This document shows positions 1 through 6,587 of a stretch of DNA of 18,646 bases, piece after piece. Origin of the DNA: Acidobacteriota bacterium. Lineage in GTDB: Bacteria > Acidobacteriota > Vicinamibacteria > Vicinamibacterales > SCN-69-37. The stretch lies in assembly GCA_021824055.1 (NCBI GenBank), contig JAKALV010000036.1, positions 1-18,646 of the forward strand, read 5' to 3'. Each line of letters opens with the position of its first letter. Within the stretch, counting starts at the first letter, position 1. Below the pieces are notes generated by a model. The model had not been told where the DNA came from and did no database searches. It saw only the letters and a list, made by a program, of their open reading frames with translations. The translations under genes were made by a program, and so were the position numbers.

Positions 1-1
1 C

Positions 2-2779
2 GGCGTCACGTCGGCGACCTACACGATGACGCTGGTCGATCTGCCCGCGGTCGGCGAGATGGAGCTCGAGTACGTGTTTCCCGCGTATACCGGGTTGCCG
101 AATCAGGTGGTGAAGCCCGGCGGCGACGTGGCGGCGCTGCGCGGCACCGAAGTGCGCCTCCGGATCACGCCGACCATGGCCACGCCGGGCGGCACGGTGT
201 CGGTGGATCCGGCGGGCTCGTCGGCATTGGCCGCGAAGGCGGACGGCACGCTCGCGGGCAGCTTCACGATCGATAAAGAGGGCTTCTATCACATCGAGCT
301 GGCGGGCCCGAACGGCGAGGTAGTCAAGGCGTCGCCGGAATACACGATCGACGTGCTCAAGGACGCGCCGCCGCGCGTGTCGTTCAGCAAGCCGGGCCGC
401 GACACGCACGCCATGTCGCTCGATGAAGTGTTCCTGCAGGCCAGGGCCGATGACGACTACGGCGTCCGCGGGTTGAATCTGTTCTATTCGGTCAACGGCG
501 GGCCGGAGCAGACCGTGAATCTCTACACCCCGTCGGGCAAGGCGCTGAGCGAAGTGACGGCGGGCCTCACGCTGTATCTCGAGGAGCTGGGCGTCAAGCC
601 GGGCGACTCGGTCAGTTACTACGCGAAGGCCACCGACACGGACACGATCAGCGGCGGTCCCGGCGGCAAGCCGGGGACGAGCGACATCTACTTCATCGAG
701 ATCGATCCGTTCAACCGCAACTTCCGCAAGTCGCCGTCGCAGCAGCAGGCGCAGCAGGGCCAGCAGCAACAGCAGCGGCAGGGCGGATCGCTGGCGCAGC
801 AGGAGAAGGAGATCATCGCGGCGACGTTCAACGCGGACCGCGACCGGGAGCTGAATGGTCCGGACAGGACCCGGGAAGCCCTCGTGGTCATTCGCCTGCA
901 GCAGGAGAAATTGCGCGGGCAGGTCGAGGAGCTGCTCGGGCAGATGGTGCAGCGGCTGCAGGGCAACGTGGATTTCAAGAAGATCGCCGACCTGCTCGTG
1001 CAGTCGGTCGATCCCATGAAGGCCGCGGCCACGCAACTGGACGCGCAGAACGCGAAGGACGCGCTGACGCCCGAGCAGAAAGCGTTTCAGCTGCTGCAGG
1101 CGGCCGAGCAGAAGTACGACCTGACGGTGGCGGCGCAGCAGCAAGGCGGCGGCGGTGGGGGCGGCGGGCAGCAGAATGCCATGTCGGAGGACTTGGCGGA
1201 TCTGTTCCAGATGCAGCTCGACAAGATGGCGAATCAGTACGAGGTGCAGCAGCAGGCGAAGTCGGCCCAACAGCAGAGCGCGGATCAGAAGGTCGATGAG
1301 CTTGCGGAAAAGATAAAAGAGCTGGCGCGCCGCCAGCAGCAGGAAGCCGAGCGGCAGCGGCGGGCGCAGCAGCAGGGCAATCGCGCGTCGCAGGGCGGGC
1401 AGGGGCAGCGGCAGCTGGCCGACGAGATGGCGCAGATGGCGCGGCAGCTGCAGCAGCTCAGCCGCGAGCAGCAGCGGCAGCAGCAACAGCGCGATGATCT
1501 GCAGAGCGCGGCGCAGAAGATGCAGCAGGCGGCCAACCAGATGCGGCAGGCCGCGGCCAATCAGCAGAGCGATGGCGGCGCGCAAGCCGAGAACGCGCTG
1601 CAGCAGATGCAGGAGGCCGCGCGCCAGTTGCAGCAGGCGCAGCAGCGCCGGCCCGAACGCGATCTGGCCAACGCCGCCGAGCAGGCCTCGCGGCTGGCAG
1701 AGCAGCAGAAGGATGTCGCGCAGCAGACGAAAATTCTGAATCAGGCGGCGCAGGGTGAGCGGCAGCAGCGCGCAGAGCAGCTGGCGGATCAGAAGGCGCG
1801 GATGTCGAATCAGGTGAGCGCGCTGCAGCAGCAGCTCGACAAGATCGCGAACGACACGCGCGCCACGGAAAAGGACACCTCGCGCAAGGTGCAGGACGCC
1901 GCCTCGGCGCTGCGCGACCAGCGCGTGAAGGACAAGATCGATTACACGCGCGGCACATTGCAGAGCCAGGGCGCGACCGAGCAGCGGTACGAGGAGGAGA
2001 TCGCGCGGAATCTGGACACGGTGCGCCAGCGCGTGGCCGATGCGCAGGCCGCGCAGGGCAGGCAGCAACAGCAGAACGCGGCCGAGCAGGCGCTCGGCAG
2101 AGCCGGTGACTTGCTGCGCAACATGCAGTCCATGCGCGATCGGATGCAGCAGGATGCGCAGGGACATCAGCAGGGCGACCAGCAGAGTCAGCAAGGACAG
2201 CAGGGGCAACAAGGACAGCAAGGGCAACAGGGACAGCAAGGGCGGCAAGGCCAACAAGGTCGACAGGGCCAGGGTGGTCAGCAGGGCCAGCAAGGACAGC
2301 AGGGTCAGCGCACCGGCAATCCGGCGCGCGGCAATGCGATGGGTGGCGATTCGCGGATGACGCGCGGGTCGTATCCTCCGGGCGCGGCGCGGCAGTTTTC
2401 GAATGAGGCGCAGCAGGCGGCGCAGGATGCGCAGGGGCTTCGCCGGGCGCTCGCGGATGCCGGCGCGTCAAAGGAAGACATGGCGGCGCTCGACCAGGTG
2501 CTGGCGAACCTGAAGAGCCTCGGTTCGCCCAATGCGTACAACGATCCCAAGACCACCGAGGAACTTGCGGCGCGCGCGATGGACAAGCTGCAGGCGGTGG
2601 AGTTCAACCTCCGCAAGAAGGTGGAGAAGAGCAACCAGCTCTTCCTCAACGGCTCGGACCAGGTGCCGCCGGCATTCCGCGGGTCGGTCGAGGAGTACTA
2701 CAGATCGTTGGCGAAAAAGGGTGGAGGCACGACGCCACAGACCTCTGCGGAGATAAAACCACCCGTCATTAAGAAATAG
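2..2779 (+). CDS. DUF4175-like large Q-rich coiled-coil protein (5' partial)
   Basis: The frame is open from the first complete codon, with no stop before the ATG at 26, and the residues before that ATG read straight into the domain, so the true start and probably N-terminal membrane helices lie outside the window. Visible parts are: a beta-rich, Ig-like region (about 26-720) starting with a YVFPAYTGLP stretch; a long Q/A/R/E-rich coiled coil (about 730-2150), interrupted by a poly-Gly run near 1147-1170; a QQG repeat tract (about 2168-2309); and a helical C-terminal domain ending with VPPAFRGSVEEYYRSLAKK, a tail I associate with DUF4175-type proteins. Such proteins are expected to be inner-membrane anchored with a large periplasmic part, and no enzymatic function is established. 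The gene is followed by GGTTCG repeats and then by a PadR unit that appears to be transcribed separately. The family call rests on recognition only. Confidence 0.8.
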   Translation, partial: GVTSATYTMTLVDLPAVGEMELEYVFPAYTGLPNQVVKPGGDVAALRGTEVRLRITPTMATPGGTVSVDPAGSSALAAKADGTLAGSFTIDKEGFYHIELAGPNGEVVKASPEYTIDVLKDAPPRVSFSKPGRDTHAMSLDEVFLQARADDDYGVRGLNLFYSVNGGPEQTVNLYTPSGKALSEVTAGLTLYLEELGVKPGDSVSYYAKATDTDTISGGPGGKPGTSDIYFIEIDPFNRNFRKSPSQQQAQQGQQQQQRQGGSLAQQEKEIIAATFNADRDRELNGPDRTREALVVIRLQQEKLRGQVEELLGQMVQRLQGNVDFKKIADLLVQSVDPMKAAATQLDAQNAKDALTPEQKAFQLLQAAEQKYDLTVAAQQQGGGGGGGGQQNAMSEDLADLFQMQLDKMANQYEVQQQAKSAQQQSADQKVDELAEKIKELARRQQQEAERQRRAQQQGNRASQGGQGQRQLADEMAQMARQLQQLSREQQRQQQQRDDLQSAAQKMQQAANQMRQAAANQQSDGGAQAENALQQMQEAARQLQQAQQRRPERDLANAAEQASRLAEQQKDVAQQTKILNQAAQGERQQRAEQLADQKARMSNQVSALQQQLDKIANDTRATEKDTSRKVQDAASALRDQRVKDKIDYTRGTLQSQGATEQRYEEEIARNLDTVRQRVADAQAAQGRQQQQNAAEQALGRAGDLLRNMQSMRDRMQQDAQGHQQGDQQSQQGQQGQQGQQGQQGQQGRQGQQGRQGQGGQQGQQGQQGQRTGNPARGNAMGGDSRMTRGSYPPGAARQFSNEAQQAAQDAQGLRRALADAGASKEDMAALDQVLANLKSLGSPNAYNDPKTTEELAARAMDKLQAVEFNLRKKVEKSNQLFLNGSDQVPPAFRGSVEEYYRSLAKKGGGTTPQTSAEIKPPVIKK
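2168..2309 (+). repeat. In-frame 9-nt tandem repeat encoding QQG
   Basis: About 140 bp of degenerate 9-nt units of the CAGCAAGGA/CAGCAGGGC type encode a nearly continuous Gln-Gln-Gly tract, with occasional Arg replacing Gln. Units differ at wobble positions (cag/caa, gga/ggg/ggc). Because the unit is a multiple of three, gain or loss of copies would keep the frame. It separates the coiled coil from the C-terminal helical domain and is probably a flexible, disordered linker. Confidence 0.8.
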
Positions 2780-2872
2780 GTTCGTGGGGTTCGTAAGGTT
2801 CGGTTCGGAGGGTTCGTAAGGTTCGGCCGCAGTGAACCCCACGAACCACACGAACGCTTCGAACCTTCCGAA
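2779..2872. repeat. GGTTCG-type interspersed repeat cluster with inverted arms
   Basis: Repeated GGTTCG/GGTTCGTAAGG words run on the plus strand to about 2826, followed by their complement (CGAACC, CGAACCTTCCGAAC) to 2872. A perfect 14-bp inverted pair joins 2779-2792 (GGTTCGTGGGGTTC) to 2834-2847 (GAACCCCACGAACC). The left arm begins at the last base of the preceding stop codon. RNA from this segment could form a long stem, which may end or stabilise the upstream transcript, but no T-tract follows. Similar TCGAAC words recur at 4015-4100 and 4268-4305, so this looks like a genome-wide intergenic repeat type. Confidence 0.7.
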
Positions 2873-2883
2873 CTTGTGTTGTG

Positions 2884-2902
2884 GTCTTACACTGTGTAAG
2901 AC
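2884..2902. promoter_or_regulatory. Perfect 19-bp palindrome, probable PadR operator
   Basis: GTCTTACACTGTGTAAGAC is a perfect inverted repeat with 9-bp arms around a single T. It ends 7 nt before the PadR start codon at 2910 and occupies the place where a Shine-Dalgarno sequence would be expected. PadR repressors commonly bind dyads in their own promoters, so autoregulation of the downstream pair is the simplest reading. The position implies that a bound dimer would block the promoter or start region directly. Confidence 0.7.
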
Positions 2903-2909
2903 TTGCCCC

Positions 2910-3176
2910 ATGCTGGCGAAATCCGAAGCCGTCATTCTCGATTTGCTCACCTCGCGGGGCGCCTGCTACGGCCTGCAACTGGTCGATGGCTCCGGCGGCG
3001 CGCTCAAGCGCGGCGGCATCTACGTCACGCTCGGCCGCATGGAAGAAAAGGGTCTTGTCACCTCGGCACCCGCCGAAGGCGGCCGTCGTCTCTACGAACC
3101 CACCGCGCTCGGCCTGCGCTCGCTCGTCGCCGCTCGCATCCTCCACGGCGATCTGCCGCTCGGAGCGAAGGCGTGA
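2910..3176 (+). CDS. PadR-family transcriptional regulator
   Basis: This 88-residue winged-helix protein reads MLAKSEAVILDLLTSRG, then CYGLQLV, then a segment with GGIYVTLGRMEEKGLVTS and a wing containing GRRLYEPTALG. The pattern of helix, recognition helix ending in EEKGLV, beta-wing with R-Y and T-x-x-G is the PadR DNA-binding domain. It is shorter than typical PadR proteins and lacks an extended C-terminal dimerisation helix. I chose the ATG at 2910 because homology starts there; an in-frame GTG at 2832 would add 26 residues translated from the upstream repeat and read through the palindrome. No Shine-Dalgarno is visible, so the mRNA may be leaderless or nearly so. The stop overlaps the start of the next gene (GTGA at 3173-3176), indicating translational coupling. 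Confidence 0.85.
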   Translation: MLAKSEAVILDLLTSRGACYGLQLVDGSGGALKRGGIYVTLGRMEEKGLVTSAPAEGGRRLYEPTALGLRSLVAARILHGDLPLGAKA

Positions 3177-3931
3177 ACGGCCTGGTCCGGTGGCTCCGTC
3201 GCCTTTCGGCAAGCGACACTGCGGTCCGTGCGGTCGAGCAGTCGCTGCTCGACTGGCAGCACGAAGTCGACGAGGCGCCTGGCGTGTTGGGCGCGTTCAT
3301 GTCGGACTTCCGGATGGCCGCGGGGATCGGGCGGCTGATCTGGAGTGTCCTGTGGCACGACGTCGCCGATGCGCTCATGAAGGGCTGGTGGCTGCGCCTG
3401 ATCGGCTGGACGTCAGCGTTGGTCGTCGGCCTCGGCGCGATCGCGGTTGCGGTGTTCGGTGATCCGCGCGTGGGGTACCGCGGCAGCAGTCTCTTGTGGG
3501 CGCTCGACTTCGTTCCGGGGGCCATGATCTTTGCCGTGTTCCTGACGATTGCGCGTGCCAGGCGAACGCCTCCCGCGATTGGCCTGGTGCTGTGTGTCGC
3601 CGCGACGAAGGCGATCGCGTTCGCGGCGTTTCAACAGTTGTCGCCGTACCATCGTCACTGGTCGCCCTTCATCCTGTGGTTCCTGGTGCTGGCGTTATGG
3701 ACGCTCCTGGGCGATCGAGTCCGGCGCAAGACGGATTCGCGCGTGCCGACCATGATCTCCGTGGCGATAGGATTCGGGATGGCCGTGTTGGTCGGCGTCC
3801 TGTGGCCTCTGGCTGGTACTTATCAAGACTATCTGCCGTGGCTCACGCCCGCCACGCCCGCCGCACTCTGGTTCTGGTTCATGTGGCGCCAGGAGAGGGC
3901 CGAACACCAGCACGATGAGGTGACGGTGTGA
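3173..3931 (+). CDS. Six-helix membrane protein of unknown function, partner of PadR
   Basis: The start is the GTG at 3173, which shares GTGA with the PadR stop and has GGAG at 3162-3165, 7 nt upstream; reading further upstream in this frame only gives antisense-like arginine-rich sequence. The 252-residue product has a cytosolic-looking N-terminal 75 residues (VRWLRRLSASDTAVRAVEQ...) and about six hydrophobic helices near residues 77-96, 107-127, 134-153, 163-180, 191-215 and 224-238, followed by a short charged tail. I do not recognise a family. The N-terminal segment loosely resembles the short permease-prefix modules found next to PadR genes in Acidobacteriota, but no MacB/FtsX domain follows. 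Coupling to PadR suggests an envelope-stress or export role under PadR control (inference). Confidence 0.8.
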   Translation: MNGLVRWLRRLSASDTAVRAVEQSLLDWQHEVDEAPGVLGAFMSDFRMAAGIGRLIWSVLWHDVADALMKGWWLRLIGWTSALVVGLGAIAVAVFGDPRVGYRGSSLLWALDFVPGAMIFAVFLTIARARRTPPAIGLVLCVAATKAIAFAAFQQLSPYHRHWSPFILWFLVLALWTLLGDRVRRKTDSRVPTMISVAIGFGMAVLVGVLWPLAGTYQDYLPWLTPATPAALWFWFMWRQERAEHQHDEVTV

Positions 3932-3956
3932 CCGGATAGTTTGTCTCTGTGATCCT

Positions 3957-3988
3957 GGCTCGCCCCGAGCGAAGCGAGGTGGCGAGCC
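3957..3988. terminator. Stem-loop downstream of the PadR/membrane-protein pair
   Basis: GGCTCGCC (3957-3964) pairs perfectly with GGCGAGCC (3981-3988) around a 16-nt loop containing CGAGCGAAGCGAG, itself partly self-complementary. It lies 25 nt after the stop at 3931. No T-tract follows, so it may be a REP-like or stabilising hairpin rather than a classical intrinsic terminator. Confidence 0.4.
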
Positions 3989-4014
3989 GAACCGCACCAC
4001 GCGCGAAGCCCCCC

Positions 4015-4060
4015 GAACTGCCTCCGAAGAAACCTGAACTGCCTCCGAAGGAACCCGAAC
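4015..4060. repeat. 21-nt tandem direct repeat
   Basis: GAACTGCCTCCGAAGAAACCT (4015-4035) is followed directly by a second copy (4036-4056) differing at two positions, then GAAC begins a third. The words resemble the GGTTCG-type cluster at 2779-2872 read in complement, so both may belong to one dispersed repeat family. Confidence 0.75.
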
Positions 4061-4295
4061 CCACACAAATGAAGTTCGAACGTCGGAGACCTCTTCGAAC
4101 CGAATTCTGGGACGCCCCGCAATGTACGCCCTGATCTTCGCGCATTCTTGTGAGCCGACCTGGCGGTCGCCAGCGCGGCATCCAGCACCCGCTTTGCCGG
4201 CGGCGCCTGCTTGGGCGCCTCTTGCGCCATAGGCCGTGACACCAAAATCCCGTGCGAGAGCCTCCCGAACCTCGAACCCGTCGAACCTCGCGTTC

Positions 4296-6491
4296 TCAGA
4301 ATCCGATGATCGCCGTGATAGCGCCGTTTCTCCCCGGCCCGTAGACCCATCGTGAGACCGGGCTGGCGTGGTACTCGGCGTTGGTGAGGTTCCGCGCCGA
4401 CGCGCGCAGCTCGAAGTGCTTCGAGAACCTGAACGATGCGCCGGCGTCGAGCATCGTGTAGCCGGGCGCGACCGTCTCGTTCGGACCCGGGTGGTCCAGC
4501 GTGCGGTAGCGCGCGACGCGCACGAATGCCGAGCCGCGATCGGACAGCTGCCGGCGCGCGACGATGCTGATCGAACCCGGCGAGAGATCGTCGAGGCCGA
4601 CGTTGTCATCGAGCGCCTTGCCCTTCATCGTTTGGCCTGCGAGCTCGATCGAGAAGCCCCTGGCCAGCGACGCGCGCATTTCCACTTCGAAGCCGGTGAG
4701 ACGCGCCTTGCCGCGGTTCCTGAAGAAGAAGAAGTCTGTCGTCGTCTGGTAGCGCTCGATGAGGTTCTTGATCTCGTAGCGGTAGCCGAAGACGCTGAGC
4801 CGCACCGGGCCGGACGAGTAATGCGCGCCGAAGTCGAGTTGCACGCTGGTCTCGGGCGCGAGGCCGGGATTGCCGGTGATGTAGCCGCGGCCCGTGGGGC
4901 CGCGATAGTACATGTCCGACAGGCGCGGATCGCGGAATCCGCGCGATGCCTGGCCGGTCAGCGAGAAGCCCTTGGCGGGCGCCAGCGTGATGGAGCCGAA
5001 TCCCGACGCCGCGGAGTTGGTTTCCGAACGGTCGCCGAAGTACCCGCCTACATTCGTGTTGCGCACAAAGTCGCCGCGGATGCCCGCCGCCATCGACACG
5101 GCCGGCGTGAACGCCGTGGTGACTTGCGCAAAGAGGCCCGTGTCGATCTTGCGGGCGTTCTTCGTCGAGAGCGTGTCGGCGACGCTCGTCTGGTCACCGG
5201 CCATGTTGTAGCCGATCGTGATGTCGTGCGCCTCGAGCCCCAGCCGGCCGTTGAGATCGACGCCGGTCTCGAGCTTGGCGCGGCCGACCTGCCGCTCGGC
5301 CACCATGCGGAGGCTGAAATCCGTCGCCATGATGTCGGCGCGGACGAGGCTGCGGGGTTTCGTCGCCGTCGCAAACGTGTCCTGGTCGGTGCGCTGGTCG
5401 ATCGTGCCGGCGAAGGCGTTCACGCGGAGCTGGCTGAAACCCAGCACGCCCGCGGTTTCATAGCTGGCCGTGGCGCGGTGCGAGTTCTCGAACGGCGAGA
5501 CGAAGCGCGTCACGTTGGAATTGTTTCTCGGCCGTTCGACGTCTCGCGCGAGGTCGCTCTGCCACCCGAACGACCACAGGCTGGCGCCCGACACGTACTC
5601 GGCACGCGCGATGAACCCCCCGTCGCGGTAACCGGAGTTGAAAACCGAACCCGTGGGGCCGTTGTAGTCGGCCACGTCGCGATAGTGGCCCTGCACGTAG
5701 ATGCTGCCAGAGCCGAGGCCTTTCGATAGTTCGACGGCGCCGCGGCGGTCGGGAATGCCCGTGCCGGCCGTGCCGCTGACGTTCGCGCTGAACGGCGCGT
5801 TCACCGCCGTGCGCTTCGTGCGAATGGAGATCACGCCGCCGAAGGCATCGGAGCCATACGCCACCGAGCCCGGGCCGCGCGCAACGTCGACGCTTTCAAT
5901 GACGGATGGATCCATGAACGTCGCGCTGGCGCCCACGCGCCGCTCCGACGTGACGCGGCCGCCGTCGATCAGGATGAGCGTGCGGCCCTGCGCAAGCCCG
6001 CGCACCGCCGGCACGGCCGCCTGACCCTCGGAAACCTGATTGACGCCGGGGACGTTCTCCAGCGCTTCGACGAGATTCGCCGGTGTGCGCAGCGCCAGTT
6101 CCTTCCCCGACAGCAGCGTCATGCCGGCGCCGGGCGATGCGTCGATGCTGGGCGCGACGCCCGACACGGTCACCGACGCCTCAACCGCGGCTTCAAGCTC
6201 GATCGTCAACACGCCGGACATCTCGAGACGCTCGATCCGAATCGGCTTCGCCATCTTGCCGTCGGGCAGAATCACCAGGAGTTCGAACGGGGCGACGGGG
6301 TCCGGGGTGAGCGTGAATCGGCCGTTGGCGTCCGTTCTGACCGACCCCGTGGATCCGACCACGAGCACCTCGGCATGCGCCACCGGCGCGCCGGTCTTCT
6401 TGTCGATCAGGCGGCCTTCGCTGGCCTCCGCGGCAGAGGCGCCGGCGAGGCCGAGCGAGAGCACAAACAATCCACGAACGAGGCGCAACAT
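4296..6491 (-). CDS. TonB-dependent outer-membrane receptor
   Basis: The 731-residue product carries an N-terminal signal peptide (MLRLVRGLFVLSLGLAGASA), a carboxypeptidase-regulatory-like beta domain (about 25-100; TGAPVAHAEVLVVG, TDANGRFTL), a TonB-box-like stretch EASVTVSG (about 104-111), a plug domain (about 120-227; NVPGVNQVSEG, VRGLAQGRTLILIDGGRV, SVDVARGPGSVAYGSDAFGG), and a beta-barrel ending in the aromatic residue of ITAIIGF. It should import a scarce ligand (siderophore, vitamin, metal chelate or glycan) using TonB energy; the substrate cannot be read from sequence. I chose the ATG at 6491 over one 11 codons upstream because it starts a clean signal peptide and has GGAG 8 nt before it. 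No TonB, ExbB or periplasmic-binding gene is adjacent. Confidence 0.93.
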   Translation of the reverse strand: MLRLVRGLFVLSLGLAGASAAEASEGRLIDKKTGAPVAHAEVLVVGSTGSVRTDANGRFTLTPDPVAPFELLVILPDGKMAKPIRIERLEMSGVLTIELEAAVEASVTVSGVAPSIDASPGAGMTLLSGKELALRTPANLVEALENVPGVNQVSEGQAAVPAVRGLAQGRTLILIDGGRVTSERRVGASATFMDPSVIESVDVARGPGSVAYGSDAFGGVISIRTKRTAVNAPFSANVSGTAGTGIPDRRGAVELSKGLGSGSIYVQGHYRDVADYNGPTGSVFNSGYRDGGFIARAEYVSGASLWSFGWQSDLARDVERPRNNSNVTRFVSPFENSHRATASYETAGVLGFSQLRVNAFAGTIDQRTDQDTFATATKPRSLVRADIMATDFSLRMVAERQVGRAKLETGVDLNGRLGLEAHDITIGYNMAGDQTSVADTLSTKNARKIDTGLFAQVTTAFTPAVSMAAGIRGDFVRNTNVGGYFGDRSETNSAASGFGSITLAPAKGFSLTGQASRGFRDPRLSDMYYRGPTGRGYITGNPGLAPETSVQLDFGAHYSSGPVRLSVFGYRYEIKNLIERYQTTTDFFFFRNRGKARLTGFEVEMRASLARGFSIELAGQTMKGKALDDNVGLDDLSPGSISIVARRQLSDRGSAFVRVARYRTLDHPGPNETVAPGYTMLDAGASFRFSKHFELRASARNLTNAEYHASPVSRWVYGPGRNGAITAIIGF

Positions 6492-6509
6492 CGGGGGGAC
6501 TCCAGAAGC

Positions 6510-6538
6510 GGACGGTACGTCCACCTCAGGGACGGTAC
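6510..6538. promoter_or_regulatory. Direct repeat upstream of the TonB receptor, possible operator
   Basis: GGACGGTAC occurs at 6510-6518 and again at 6530-6538, exactly 20 bp apart (about two helical turns). The repeats lie 19-47 nt upstream of the receptor ATG. On the receptor strand the unit reads GTACCGTCC. This geometry fits two regulator subunits on one DNA face, but no regulator can be named, and chance repetition is possible. Confidence 0.35.
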
Positions 6539-6552
6539 TTGATGCTGTTGAA

Positions 6553-6571
6553 CTACGACCAGCAGTCGTAG
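6553..6571. terminator. Small stem-loop between the Hsp70-like gene and the TonB receptor gene
   Basis: CTACGAC (6553-6559) pairs with GTCGTAG (6565-6571) around a 5-nt CAGCA loop, 17 nt downstream of the Hsp70-like stop. It is short and lacks a U-tract on either strand, so it would be at best a weak terminator. Confidence 0.3.
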
Positions 6572-6587
6572 ATGTTGACGCGCGCGC

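Larger units (their letters stand above)
3932..4295. other. Gene-free composite repeat region between convergent genes
   Basis: This 364-bp gap between convergent genes has no convincing gene. It holds, in order: the stem-loop at 3957-3988; two 21-nt tandem copies of GAACTGCCTCCGAAG-A/G-AACC-T/C (4015-4035, 4036-4056) plus a partial third; TTCGAAC words (about 4074-4107); a roughly 150-bp unique core (about 4110-4260); and GAACCTCGAACC-type words to about 4293. On the minus strand the core can be read as a short open frame from an ATG at 4230 (MAQEAPKQAPPAKRVLDAAL...), but this frame runs on through the repeats into the antisense of the membrane-protein gene. I treat it as repeat-derived or decayed sequence. 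Confidence 0.6.

Noticed and set aside
1458..2471. Long minus-strand open frame antisense to the Q-rich coiled coil
   Set aside because: Pro/Ala/Arg-rich product arises from CTG/CCG complements of Gln/Gly codons.
4015..4060. CRISPR-like array
   Set aside because: The copies are contiguous with no spacers and there are no cas genes.
3829..4350. Minus-strand frame in the intergenic region as a small gene
   Set aside because: It runs through tandem repeats into the antisense of the membrane-protein gene and into the receptor 3' end; only a short piece near 4110-4230 looks codable.
4368..5729. Long plus-strand open frame antisense to the TonB receptor
   Set aside because: Composition is Arg/Ala/Glu/Val-rich with no domain; it mirrors the receptor gene in GC-rich sequence.
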